Assembly: GCA_028274465.1 (NCBI GenBank)
Contig: CM051456.1
Coordinates: forward strand, 74,138,753 to 74,202,752
Reading direction: 5' to 3'
Length of the DNA: 64,000 bases
Source: Plantago ovata
Taxonomy: Eukaryota > Streptophyta > Magnoliopsida > Lamiales > Plantaginaceae
Both the position numbers and the translations under genes were made by a program. Every line of letters begins with the position of its first letter. Position 1 is the first letter of the stretch. The notes beneath the pieces are model-generated. The model was not told where the DNA came from. It worked only from the letters and a program-made list of their open reading frames with translations, and made no database searches. Positions 46,549 to 59,200 of this stretch are shown here, one piece after another.

Positions 46549-46800
46549 CACTACTAGAAAACTTGTCTAAAACTAACAATTGAATTCTGTTAATTATAAG
46601 GTATTGGTGTTGGTTTTACCTCATAATTAACAAATTGTTGTTGGTTCTCTCTGTAGGTGGGGTGTAAGCTATCGAGGCAAAACTAAAGGTTCTGTTAGTT
46701 ATTAAACATGACTAACAACTATAACCAACAACAATCTATCAGTCAATTGGCCACCACTCCCTTCCATCTAATAACCAACACACACAACTGTTGGTAATAA
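46549..46800. mobile_element. CACTA-like left terminus
   Basis: CACTACTAGAAAAC at 46549-46562 matches the common CACTA-superfamily end. Subterminal GTTGGT/ACCAAC words recur in both orientations through 46800 (for example near 46613, 46634, 46721, 46774, 46791). The matching right end (TTTTCTAGTAGTG) was not found in the window. Confidence 0.5.
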
Positions 46801-47195
46801 AATGCGAAATACTGTTAGATATCTGGAGCGTACAAGAAATATCGAGGGTATGGAGAAATACAAGACTTTCTTGGACTATTTCAATATGATAGACAAGCGT
46901 CTTCGGGAGAAATAAAGACGAAGGAGAGATCAGATTTCTATGTGTTTCTGCAATCCAGGAAGGAATTATTTATAATAGCGAAGTGGTGTGTCGAACATGC
47001 ATGAACGGAAAAGAAACAACTTTCAGAACGAAGAGATGCAACTTTTCGCCTGAACAAGTCGTACTTGTTCGGTTCAGATAAGATTTTTCCAGCAAGGAAA
47101 AATTATCTGATCCGCTGGAGCGGACCGGATCGCCCATTGGGCTTTTCCTAATTAGACCCAAAACAAAAGTTAATATTTGGCCCATGACCCACGAC

Positions 47196-50100
47196 CTATG
47201 TTTTCGATCTCGCCGGGTCAACCCAGGTTGACCCGGTTTAACCGCTTCTCGGACGCATGTCCGAGACGGAACCACAAAAACTCGGAAAATCTCGCTCCCG
47301 GGATTTTTCCGAGTTTTTGGGCGGTTAACCCGGGTCAACCCGGGTTGACCCGGGTTTTTAATAAAAAAAAAAAGAAAAGTCGACTAATAAGGAAAAACAG
47401 ACCTAATTAAAGACCAACGCCGCTTTTTTGCCTTTTTCCTTATTCTCCCCCTTCTCTGTCGCTCACTCTTCTTCTCTGCCGCTCACTCTTCTTTCTTTTC
47501 TTCTCTGCGTCGAACGCGTCTCTGCCTCTCTGCGTCGAACGCGCTTCTCTGCGTCTGATTAATGATGGTTTGAGCTTTGAGAGTTTCATAGGAAGTTGCT
47601 CTGCTTCTTCTTCAATCTTCAGTAAGGTAATTGTTCTTCTTGATGTGTTTATTACTTTATTTAATTACTGGTGGTACTGTTTGAAATTCGACTAAATCGA
47701 ATAGACTACTGTTAGTTTTCTTCTGCTAAATCGACTACTGCTATCTGTAGTTCTGGTTGATTTGATACTCGATTGTGTGTTACTCTGCTTGAGTTGTACT
47801 GTAGTTGTCTGTGTTGTTAAAATTGTTTAAACTATGCTTACTACTGTCAAGTTAGCTCTGTTCTTCCAGTTAGCTCGAGTGTATTGTTGATTTGTTTCTA
47901 CTTTCTAATTGATATTTTTTCTGCCAATTTACTGAACTTGGTAATGATTTAAATTTAAATTAATATGGCCAGATATGGAGACCTCTAACACTCAGCCATC
48001 ACAACCATCCTCAACTGCTAGTGCTGCTAGTAGTGTCCGTGTCAAAGCTGATCCTGCCTGGAGGCACCGTAAAGAAATTGGAAAAACAGCTACCAAGAAG
48101 GCAATTCTGCAGTGCCTTCTCTGTGAGAAAGTGTTCAAGGGTGGAGGGATTACTAGAATGAAACAACATCTAGCACGCATTCCAGGTGAGACTGCTGGCT
48201 GTAAGAATGTTACTAAAGACATTATTGATGAAATGAATGGTGTTATAAATGTACATAATAGTGTAAAAAAGAGTAGACGTGAAGTGAATGATGCACTTGA
48301 AAGTGTTGATGAAGAATTAGAATACGAAGGAGATGCTTTAGATGGGTCTAAGGTGAAGAAAGTGAAAACTATTCAGTCTTATATGAAAGGTAACTCAAGC
48401 ATAGATACTACCCAAACTACCATTAAGAACTGGCAAAACGCAGATAGGAAACATGATGCAGATATGGTTGTTGCTTTGTGGTTTTATGATGCTTGTATTC
48501 CCCTCAATGTTGTTAATTCTCAATATTTTAAAGCAGCAATGAATAAGGTTTCAACTATGGGAAGTGGATACTATGGTCCAACTTATCATGCTTTAAGAGT
48601 CCCTTTACTTAAAGAAGCTAAAACGCAGATTTCTTTAACTATCGAGTCTCTTCGTTCTAGATGGGTTGATGAGGGGTGTACTATAATGGGCGATGGATGG
48701 ACAGACAATAGGGGTAGATCATTGATCAACTTCTTGGTGTATAGCACTAATGGCATATCATTTATTGAGTCTTGTGATATTTCTGACATCTCTGCAACTG
48801 GTGAAGCATTGTGTAATCTGTTTTCAAAAATTGTTGAATTGGTTGGTAAGGAAAATGTAGTTCACTTGGTTACTAACAATGCAGCGAATTACAAATTGGC
48901 CGGAACAAAATTGCATGAAAAGTATCCCACAATTTATTGGTCTCCATGCTCTGCCCATTGTATCAATTTGATTTTACAGGATGTTGGGAAACTTGATGTG
49001 GTTAAGAATTGTATCAAGATGGCCTCTAGGATCACTGTGTTTGTTTATAACACCAAGTGGACACGTGGTTGGTTACGGCAACAAGAAGGATGGACTGAGA
49101 TTATTACTCCGGGGGCTACTAGATTTGGTACCAACTTCATTGCATTGAAGAGTTTGTTTGATCATAAGCATCACTTGGAGGCCTTGGTCATACATCCTGA
49201 TTTTCAGAAGTACTTGAAAATTCCAAAGGGTAGGCGAGTGAAAGAGATAGTACATGATAGTAAGTTTTGGAATAATTGTCGACTCATTGTGAAAGTAATG
49301 GAGCCACTGATGAGGTTGTTGCGTATATGTGACACGGACTCAAGTCCTTCTTTGGGTTATGTCTTTGAGGGATTGACAAGATCAATTAGAGGGATAAAGT
49401 AAATATTCATGAACAATGAGACCAAATACAAGAAATTTACAAATATCATTGATCAGAGGTGGGATGGTATGTTGAGGAAGAATTTGCATGCGGCTGCATA
49501 TTGGTTAAATCCTACATTTCAGTATTATTCTTTAGCATCCAATGCCCGAGGAAGCTTATGATGGTTTCATTGATCTTATTCAAGATCTTCATGGAGATAC
49601 CGAAGGCATTACAAATGAGATTTCTATGTTCCGTGATGCAAGAGGTAAGTTTGCAAAGCCACTTGCAAGAAAGTCAATCAAGGATACACGTCCAGGTATG
49701 TATTATTTTCCTTTTTCCTATTCTATTTTTCTGTTTTTTGTTGTTTGTGTTTTCTGATTTTGTCTGTCTGTTTTTGTTTATAGATGAATGGTGGAGACTA
49801 TTTGGCCAAGGTGCACCTAATTTAAGGAAGCTTGCAATCAGACTATTGAGCCAGACATCATCGTCTTCAGGTTGTGAACGTAATTGGAGTGTGTTTGAGC
49901 GTATTCATACTAAGAGGAGAAACAGGTTGGAGCATCAAAGACTTAATGACCTTGTCTTTGTTCATTACAATCTGCGCTTGAAAGATCGGTACTTTACGCT
50001 TTCACTACATTTGTGATTTGTCTTTGTTCAAATGAATTTAATGGCTTTGATGAGGTTTGAATGTTTGCATGACTTGTGTTATTTTATATTGTCTTGTAGT

Positions 50101-50849
50101 GGTAAAGAAATGTCATACGATCCCATTGATTATGAATGTGTTGATAAGGTTGATTTCTGGGTAATTGATGATGAACCTAATGGTGAGCTTGAATATGAAG
50201 AAATTGAGGCTCTTGAGAATGGAGTTGCTGATGGTAGACATCCTAATGAAGGTGAGAATTATTTATCCTTGTTTCTTTTGCTGGTTTGTGTTTCTTCTAC
50301 CTTTTCTTATATCATTATTATGTTGTACTTTGTAGGTAATGATAACAATGATAACATTGACCTTGAGCTGCTTGATGATGATTTTGGTGCTACGCTCGAA
50401 AGCAGCCATCCTACTTGGGCAGATGATTGCAATTGGGGAACTAATTTATAAGAGAATAGAAGGATGGTGTCATGGTGGTCATTAAAATGTTTAGAGTTGT
50501 GAATTTGTTTGAACCTTGAACTTGTCTCTTTGGATTATTGTAATGTTTGAACTTGTTTGTTTGGATCATTTGAAGTTTGAACTTGTTTGCTTGGTTTGGA
50601 ATTTGGATCATGTAATGTTCTAAATTCTAATGATGTACTACTACTATGAGTGACTTTATTTTGGTTTCTATGAGTTTATAATTTATATTGACATTTATGT
50701 TTTAATTTTCAATGTAATATGTATAGTATTTATTATATATAATTTGATATATTAATTAAATGGACCGAGACATCCCTCCGAGTTGACCCGGGTTGACCCT
50801 TCTCAGGAGGTCTTCCGAGACGGTCTCCGAGACGAGATTCAAAACATAG
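47196..50849 (+). mobile_element. hAT transposon with degenerate 8-bp target duplication
   Basis: The ends are CTATGTTTTCGATCTCG at the left and, inverted, CTATGTTTTGAATCTCG at the right (15 of 17). They are flanked by CCCACGAC (47188-47195) and CCCGCGAC (50850-50857), seven of eight identical, as expected for hAT. GGGTCAACCC/GGGTTGACCC words crowd both ends (47211-47355; 50774-50800), with TCCGAGACGG next to them. The 3.65-kb interior carries one transposase gene with BED finger, DUF659 and dimerisation domain. The termini differ from the more usual CAGGG type. Confidence 0.82.
47975..50451 (+). pseudogene. hAT transposase (BED-DUF659-hAT dimerisation), two lesions
   Basis: A leader intron (47627-47972) ends two bases before the ATG. 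The first exon encodes a BED-type zinc finger (CLLCEKVFKGGGITRMKQHL, about residues 45-75), then the DUF659 region (YYGPTYHALRVPLL, MGDGWTDNRGRSLINFLVYS) and CSAHCINLILQDVG. The frame meets TAA at 49400-49402 and shifts by one near 49540. Coding resumes (LQDLHGD-like), with introns 49696-49783, 49989-50099 and 50252-50335. The dimerisation motif SSSGCERNWSVFERIHTKRRNRL lies in the exon from 49784. The last exon ends at 50451. The transposase normally cuts and pastes the element; this copy is probably dead, although mutation could be recent because everything else is open. Confidence 0.82.
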
Positions 50850-50857
50850 CCCGCGAC

Positions 50858-51514
50858 CCACCGTGCGCTGGACGAACCGAGGAGCCATTTAGCTCCTCCC
50901 ATTTCCAAAACCAAGGGTACCCCAAGAAGTCCAACCCCTAGACCAAACCCCTGTTTGTATGAATTACCCATAATAATGAACTTGCAAAACAGATCCGTTT
51001 ATTAAAGAGATTTTTCATTCCTGACCCTACTTGACCTTAATTGTTGTTTAAACAAGGAAAGTTCTATATTGTTCACATCCGTTTTCATATGAGTTTCTGG
51101 TATTGTAGTTAGGCAATTGGACATGAATGGGGTTGTTTCAAACCCACAAAAAGACAAGAACCCTCACATGGAGGGATTTGATAAATCTCTGGCCCAACGG
51201 TCCGATATTCCTTAACCAAACATGGTATTTCGAGGAATTTGAGACAAAAACGGACCAAATCCCTCCTACCAAATATGCAATTACGTATTGGGCTGTGCTA
51301 GGTAGTAAGTATTGTATATTTGGATGGACTGGGGTTGTTGGACCAGAATGGGCTAATTTGGCTTAGTCGACACAATATGCCTGGACGTAGCAGCAAAATT
51401 GGGTTGGTTAGGTTGGGGATCCGTTAATCGGGTCGGAATCGGATTGGGCCATTGGATAAATCGCATTCATTAATAAGCAACTTCATTTTACTCGAAGCGA
51501 TTTCTTCGTGTGCC
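50858..51514 (+). other. Intergenic DNA between the hAT element and the CXXC gene
   Basis: No gene. It includes the flank of the hAT insertion and the distal promoter of the following gene. Confidence 0.4.
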
Positions 51515-51638
51515 TATAAAAACCATCCCACAGTTCACGCAGTGGTGTAGTGGACAAGAAACCAGTCAGCGAAAACACGCACAGTCAAACACATTCAGAG
51601 TGAGAAATAGTTAAGAGTGGAATCTGCTCTCTGCCAAA
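51515..51638 (+). promoter_or_regulatory. Core promoter and 5' leader of the CXXC zinc-binding gene
   Basis: TATAAAAA at 51515-51522, about 117 bp before the ATG, is a textbook plant TATA box. A short leader with no upstream ATG follows. Confidence 0.6.
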
Positions 51639-54600
51639 ATGGTGAACTACTTGCTGAAGATCACTGCTGAGCTCGACAATCTCACTAGTCTTCAGCCTCA
51701 AGGCGGTTGCGATGATCCTAACTTCGCTTACCTCTTCAAGGTAGTTTTACATTTTTATACGCTTTATTTGATTTTTTTTCTCGGTTTATGTTAGGATTTT
51801 AGCATTTCGAAGCTTCATTTCTATCGATACTGCGATTATCTATGGTTTTCCCTTGGGTTTAAGCTCGATTGCTGGCTATTTTCCAGATATTTTTTGTTTT
51901 TCGAGTAATAAATGTTTGCGTCAGGTGTTTTTCCATTTATCTTATGATTTTAGCATTTCGAAGCTTCGTTTCGGGCGATACTGCGATTATCTATGGTTTT
52001 GACTTTGGTTTAAGCTCGATTGATGGCGATTTTCTATATTTTGGATTTTTTCATAGTAATAAATGTTGGCGTCATGTGTTTTGTGCATTTACTGTAGCTT
52101 ATGTGATATCCTGAAGCATCGGTGCCGGATTCTGTAATATACTCCGAATATCTAGGGTTTTTCTACTAGATTTTGCTCTGGTTTATGGATATTTGCTGAG
52201 AATTTTTGTTTAGCGTCTATTTGTCTTTGTAATGTGCGCAACTGTTTGATTAGATTTCTCCATATGTGCGGTTACTGGCTGAGTAAACCAGAAATTGCAA
52301 CATGACAGTGACGAGGCAACCTTTCCTTCCTGGCGTATTCCATTGTTTTTGACATAATGAATTGACAATTGTTTTAGGTTTAACTTTTAGTAGTTCACTA
52401 TCTCAGTTCTTCTAGAAGCCAGATCTGGTTAGGTTGATTTTGTATCTGTTTGGCTTTCACTTGACCCAACTTTTACCCATATGTATGTCTGACTGATTGA
52501 TGATACTACATGGTACCTTTGCAGAGATATGTCTATGAACACATGAGTGAATAGTTTCTGGCATATGAGGGTTTTTGTTGTCCTGAACCAACACTGGAAT
52601 GATATGTTTATTCTATCTGGATTTTAGTTTGGTTCAATTCATTTTCAGTGGACTGCAAGGGGTTTGCATACTTTGTCTGCATTCTAGAATTTCAGAATGT
52701 ATGTACTGTGCCTCAGCTAATTCCTTGATGTCTTGAATAATGTGAATAACTACAATCTGTCTGTTTATATCTGTTTAGCTGAAATGTGGCAATTGTGGAG
52801 AGGTCACGGGGAAGGAGTCGTGTCTCAGTTTGAATGAGGTGGTGACTGCTGGAGTAGGCAAGAAGGGTGGCGACCACCATCTTGTGCAGAAGGTATAGTT
52901 TTATTGAGAGATAATGTTGATTGAAATTAACTTTGCTAAAGAAAGTATCAATGCTTTTCCAGTCAGATTGCCTAGCCTGAATGTGGCTATCCATTTCAAA
53001 TCAACTTAGTTGTTGACACTTGACATCAAACACTCTACTGAAAGATATAAGTGCAAAAATCTTTACTAGACTATTGATGATAAATGCAAATGAAGTTTTG
53101 TAGCAAAGTAAAAAGAATGATGAAAAAATAGATATCATATTTATTGTTGATATTGATTTTACATTATCACCAATAACTTTTAGGCCATCTTTCTCATCAT
53201 GCACTCCTCTGATTAGTTGTTTCTGGCATGTTTTCTCTTCATACGCGCAGTGTAAGTTGTGTCGCAGGGAAGGAAATGTGACCATGATCACTGGCCATGG
53301 CCTGCCTCTTGATCACAGACACGCACAGCAGGGGAGGTATGCTCCTCTTATGCAATTTGACTGCAGAGGTTATGAGCCTGTTGACTTTGTATTCGGACCT
53401 GGGTGGAAAGCTGTATCAGTAAGTTTGATCATGTTGAACTCTCTTTAGTTCTTTATAATATTGGGTGTTATGGTTGTGAAATTATTTGTTCATTCCATAT
53501 TAAGCTTGAGTTTTAGCATGTTTTTGTTACTGTTAGTTTCCATCTGTACTACTCAATTATCTTCTAGTGACTTCTTTAAGATGTACGTACTCGAGCCAAT
53601 TTTACATTGGGATCATATCCACTGGCATTATACCAGCATCCTGATGCTGTGAAATAGATGTGGAAATAATCTCTTTGTACTTGGCTAGCTTCTATCTGTG
53701 TATTTATTAGTTTTCCTGGTTGTCTGGGTCCTCTGGGACTCTGATAAAGTTAGTGAATAGATGAAATTGATGTACATAATGTTTTTATTTATAAGTATTT
53801 GCATTTACATATTGCTGCCAATTATAGGGAGTTATCTAGTATTTAAAGAATGATAGGAAGTGATATGGTATTTGGCCATTGCCTACTGACAATTATTTTG
53901 CACACCTATACACTTGCTTACTCCCGTTCCTTTTGTTCACACATAAACAGAAGAACTTATACATATGCATTAAATTGTGGTGGTCTGGCGCTCTAGCCTT
54001 CATGGGGAAAAATTAGCCAGTTCCAACTCAGTTCCCCAAATCAAATTTTGCCATGTGTTCGTGTCCCACAAAAGTTCAGAGCATCTTGCTGTCTTTTCCA
54101 TCTCCACTCTCTCACTGTTTTTCTATCAATTTACCGGATCTACACCAGTCTGTTTCTAAAATAATATTCTGTCCAGCTATTGGAACTTTTTGCTGCAAAT
54201 AAAACCTGTTTTGAAAGGAGAATGATAATACTAGTCAGGTTAATTGTTTCTTAATCTGAGAAATTAATCATTTTAAAAGTTCATAAAGATGAAAACCTGC
54301 AAGGTCACTTGATCCATGGTCACTGTAATAATTACAGTGCAGTATTTTCTGACTTATAAATTTCTCATTGTATGACATGTTTTGGCCAGTACATCTGTAC
54401 ATGTACTTGTTTCTCTAAACCACAGTTTCAGAGCCTTGCTTTAATAATCAATCCTTTAAGCATACTTTATTTTCGTTTTTCTTGCTCTTCAGATGAATCT
54501 TGAACTATAGCTAAGAACTAACTAGACATAAATGTTATTTGTACCATGAATCTCATCCTGGTTTGTTAAGTACCTGCCATGAATATAATTTTTATTTCAG

Positions 54601-55292
54601 TTTCTTCCCTTCCATGAATGAAGGAGCAAAATTGAGTAGGCAACAAGTACTGTTAATGTATGTGGGCCGCCTCCTGGGTTACATGGCACGATTTGATTTG
54701 TGGAAGTGGGGCTGGATTAGAATAGATAGTTGGAGCGTACAAATCTTTCCTGTTGGCATGTGTCTATGCTTTTAAATACGTACTAGAAAGAAGATAGAGC
54801 ATGAGAAGGGTGCGGGTAGGAACATGGGAGGATAACGGATCCTTATATAGTACAAATCGGCCTCCACATACTTGAATATGAGTTTCTATAGTTTATTCAT
54901 TGAGTGAGTTATTGGCAAATGAAAGTTTCTGTGTTAGATCTGGGAAGCCATGTAGGAACATTGAAAAGGTAAAGTGACCCTGATGTTAATGTTGATTACA
55001 TCTAAGACAATGATATGTGTGTTTCATTCGTGTTCAAACTGTTGTTTTTTCTTTCGTATTAGCTAAATGATACTAGTGTTAGCATGATCGCTGTTGTTTC
55101 CCATTCTTTGTTTTAGCTATAGGTTTTATCAAATATTGATGCTAATGAGAATGTTTATCCCCTTACTAGATGGAAGGAACAACATTTGATAACATTGACT
55201 TGTCTGGAGGGGAGTATGCTGAATATGATGAGAAGGGAGAATGCCCTGTCATGATCTCGAACCTCAGTGCCAAATTTGAAGTGACGAAGTAG
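51639..55292 (+). CDS. CZIB: CXXC-motif zinc-binding protein (CZIB / UPF0587 / DUF866 family)
   Basis: Four exons with GT..AG junctions: 51639-51740, 52779-52892, 53251-53418, 55170-55292; 168 residues, the usual family length. The start is MVNYLLKITAELDNLT. Exon 2 holds CGNC (residues 37-40) and exon 3 CKLC (73-76), the two CXXC pairs that bind one zinc. GWKAVS in exon 3 is joined to MEGTTFDNIDL and SGGEYAEYDEKGE in exon 4. The protein is conserved across eukaryotes as a small cytosolic/nuclear zinc protein; its molecular role is poorly defined. No lesion is seen. Introns 1 and 3 exceed 1 kb. No short frame within them looks coding. Confidence 0.9.
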
Positions 55293-56065
55293 GTTGAGGC
55301 TGAAGATTCTCTGCTTAATCTTTCCTAGTAAATAATAATGGAGATAACAAACTAAGTGAAGCTTGCAAGTCATTGCTGAAAAGTTAATGCATGTCTATGA
55401 ATGATGGGAACTTTTGTCCTTCAATTTTGTATGTTGAATCAACAAATAGGTAACTGCGTATGTGCATGATATCGATGCTCTGGAACCACTCCCTGGAACA
55501 TGTGTGAATCTATGTTTCTTTTTAGTAAAAAATTTCAGTGCACTCTGCTTATGCCTGAATGCAGAAAATCACTCGCTTAGCTCTGCTCTCTTTTAAAAAG
55601 TTGTCATGTGATAAAAGGTTGTTCACAAGTTTGGAGTTGCTGATAGCAGACATCCTCACCAGGTTTCACAAGTTGAAGCTACGATTTGTATACCTGAAGG
55701 CTATATTGTGTTTACTAATTGTTTTTTTTACTAAAATGAGGAAGTTGCTTGTCAAGGGCAATTGACCTCATATTTTCCTTGGTCGGGTGATGTAGTTATT
55801 AATTTTCGCTTGTATGTTTGCCTGGTTAGATAATGTAGTAGCTAATGATACTTATAACTGCCGGACACCGTAATCTCTATGAGTTCATCTAGTTTAGTTG
55901 ATAGGAAGAAAAAAAAAAAAAACGACCGAGGTTAGTATTCATAATGAATCCCTTACAATTTGGCACTGACAGTATTTTTAAACAATCTAATTGGTTGGTA
56001 TTTTGTTAAATTTAACAATATTTTGAATAGTAACCAATTTAAGAGTTTTGTTAGATAAGTTTTTG
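55293..56065 (+). other. 3' untranslated region and spacer after the CXXC gene
   Basis: AT-rich, with an A17-type run near 55907-55922. No second gene. TTGGAGTGTTTGGGTT (56066-56081) marks the start of the LINE target duplication. Confidence 0.4.
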
Positions 56066-56204
56066 TTGGAGTGTTTGGGTTTTTTTTTTTCGAAATAAAA
56101 CTTATATTACGCAAATGGAGGATTAGTTCTTACAAAATTCTGCACACATCCTAGACAACTACAAGCCTAGGACAATGATATAGATGTCCAAATTACAAAA
56201 CACC

Positions 56205-59200
56205 TTAGACTACAACAAGCCTAGGGAAGACGGTATTAATGTCCAGATTTACAAAACCTTCTAACCAATTCGGTGCCTTTTCCCAAACACGTAGGCTACT
56301 CACATGACCTTGATTAACCGGAAAACAATGAAGACCACTTGGATCACTTCGTACTGATTGTGCAGAACACAATGTTCCTGAAGCCCACCCTTCACTTCCG
56401 TATTTGGCAAGTGCATCCGCAGCTTGATTAGATTCCCGATAGACAAAACGATACTTGACATCCTCCATTTGTTGCATCATGCGCCTGATCTCCTTAAGCA
56501 GCTGCTGTTGATGTCGATCCCTCACGTAGCATCTGCTCAAAGAAGAGATAACATACTTAGAATCTGATTGGATATCCAACCTCTGAAAGTGAAACTGATT
56601 AGCCAAAATTAATCCATGCTGAAGGGCCTTTAATTCGGCCATATTATTGGTACAGACACCTATGTACCCTGCTGCTGCTTTAAGGACTTGACCATAAACA
56701 TTTCTAAATATAATTCCTATCCCTGCATGGCCAGGATTATTGAGTGATGCTCCATCAATATTCATGGCAATGTAACCAGTTGGTGGAGGACTCCATTTAC
56801 ATAAATATAATTGAACACTCGGATGTTTATGAGTATGAATCAGCTGCATATCTTTCATGAGTTGTAATAGATGCATATATAAGCTTTTATTAGTGAAATC
56901 TTGATTCCTAAAGACAAAATTATTTCTATCTCCAAATAAGATAACATGCAGAAACTAGCATCAACTGAATGTAATCATTTTGCTTAAACTGAGTAAGAAG
57001 CCCTAGCACAGATGGCTGGACTGTATTCCAGTGTGCAGGCCAAAGGATCCTTCTCAACTCATCAAATTTGGCACAGTGGAAAAAAAAAAGTTCCATGGTC
57101 TCATTCTGTGCTTGACAAAGTGGACACAGAGGAGATTGTATAGCATGTATTGTGCAAGTAAATCTGCAGTAGGTAGCTTATGATGCAAAGACATCCATAA
57201 GAAAAACTTTATTTTAGGTAGCACTTTAAGTGACCATAGTCTATGCCATGGATAATTTGGTCCAATACTTTGTGATTGAATGAGGTGCTCATATGCAGAT
57301 TTAACTGTAAATGCTCCTGAGCTAGAGTGGAGCCATACTCTAAAGTCTTGCTCCGGTTCATGAGGCAATGGAATAGTAATAATTTTCACAACCAAATCAT
57401 AAGGCAATGTTTGGAGCAGAAGCTCCTGATTCTGAATGAAGTTGGAAAGTAATAAAGGTGCATGTTGTGTATGCAAGATAGTATTCAAAGAGTGCTTTCC
57501 TAACCAAATATCATTCCAAAAATCTACAGAAGTGCCTGACTGAACCTGCCATCCAATATGATCAACAAAATTGGGAATGGCTGAAATCAAACAATTCCAT
57601 AACCAGCTATTGGGATTTTTTATAAGTAGCCTGTAAAATAGAGTGCTGAGGAAAGTATTTCTGTTTACACACTTGCACCCATAAATTATGAGGTTGTGTC
57701 AAGATTTTCCAAAGAAGTTTAAATTGGAAAGCCATGTTCAGTAATTGTAAATTTCTGACTCCCAAACCTCCCATCCCTTTTGGTGTGCAAATGGATCTCC
57801 ATTTAATTCTTCCTCTCTTTTTACCTTGAACAGAATTGTTCCATAAAAATTGAGAGTTGAGAGAGTTTAGTTTTTTAATTATTGCTACTGGGATTTTAGC
57901 AAAAGACATTATGTAAGCTGGTATAGCAGTTGTTACTGCTCTGATTAACACTAATTTACCAGCATAAGACAAATTTTTATTATACCACACTTTGAGTTTA
58001 TGCATGACCTTGACTACTAGTGCATGAAAAAGATCATATTTCTTTTGGCCAAACAAGAAGGGCATTCCCAAATATTTATCAGTTCTTTTATTGTGAATGA
58101 CTCCTAATAAATGAGTGATGGAATGCTTGAGATGTACTGGTGTCTTTGGTGAGAAAATAATTCTTGATTTCTTCCAACAAACTGCCTGTCCAGCTGCAAC
58201 CTCATAATTATGTAAACAAGTTTTCAAGGCTAGACTATCTTTATGGGTTGCCCTAGCAAAAATGAGGCAGTCATCTGCAAATCCTAAAATAGGAATAACC
58301 ATTCCAGACCTAGAAGGCTTGAAACTTCTAATTTGTTTCTGCTGGACAGCAAATACCAAAGATCTTATAAACATGTCTTGGCATAAGATAAATAAATATG
58401 GGGAAAGTGGATCCCTTGCCTTAAGCCTCTTGTTGGCTTCCAAAGTGATGATAAATCCTGATTAATTTTAACCCTATAACTCACTGTGGTTACACAAAAC
58501 ATTACTAGTTGTATAAACTTGTGGGGAAAATTGAATTGTTGTAAAGTGAACCATAAAAAATGCCACTCTAATCTGTCATAGGCTTTAGCTATATCCAGTT
58601 TTAGAGCCATGCAGTGATCACTTCTTTTCTTATGCATAGTGTGTAACATTTCATGAGCAAGTAAAATGTTATCTGTAATAGACCTTCCAGATACAAAACC
58701 ATTTTGAAAAGAGAAAATCAATCCATCCAGAAGAGGTCTAATTCTTTGCACAAGGATTTTTGAAACAATTTTGTATAAAATAGTGCAAAGGCTTATAGGT
58801 CTGTAATCAGCAGGAGTCTTTGCATCCTGCTTCTTAGGAATCACTACAATAAGAGTTTGATTGATTTCTTCTGGGAAGGTGCCTTTCTGGAAAAACTCAT
58901 TGATTAAATGAAAGACATCTGCACCTACTATATCCCAATATGCTGTAAATTTTTTTGAATTAAACCCATCAAACCCAGGAGCTTTATCAGAATTAATACT
59001 CTTACAAGCTTCTAAAACTTCTTGTATTGAAACTTCTTGAAGTAGTGCTGCATGGTCATCTAATGACAAAGGAGTGCTAAAATTTTGGAAAACATGCAGT
59101 TGCTCCTGAGTAATAGGAGTATGAGAATGTTGTGAGAAAAAAGTTTGAAATTCCTGACAAATAAGCCTATTTTTTGTGACCCATACCCCCTGAGAATCTT

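Noticed and set aside
46814-47195. Possible solo copia LTR starting TGTTAGATATC, split by the hAT element
   Set aside because: No matching end with CA and no flanking duplication could be found at 50850-51000.
47177-47410. 77-codon frame across the left hAT terminus
   Set aside because: Crosses the transposon boundary and the GGGTCAACCC repeats; no homology by eye.
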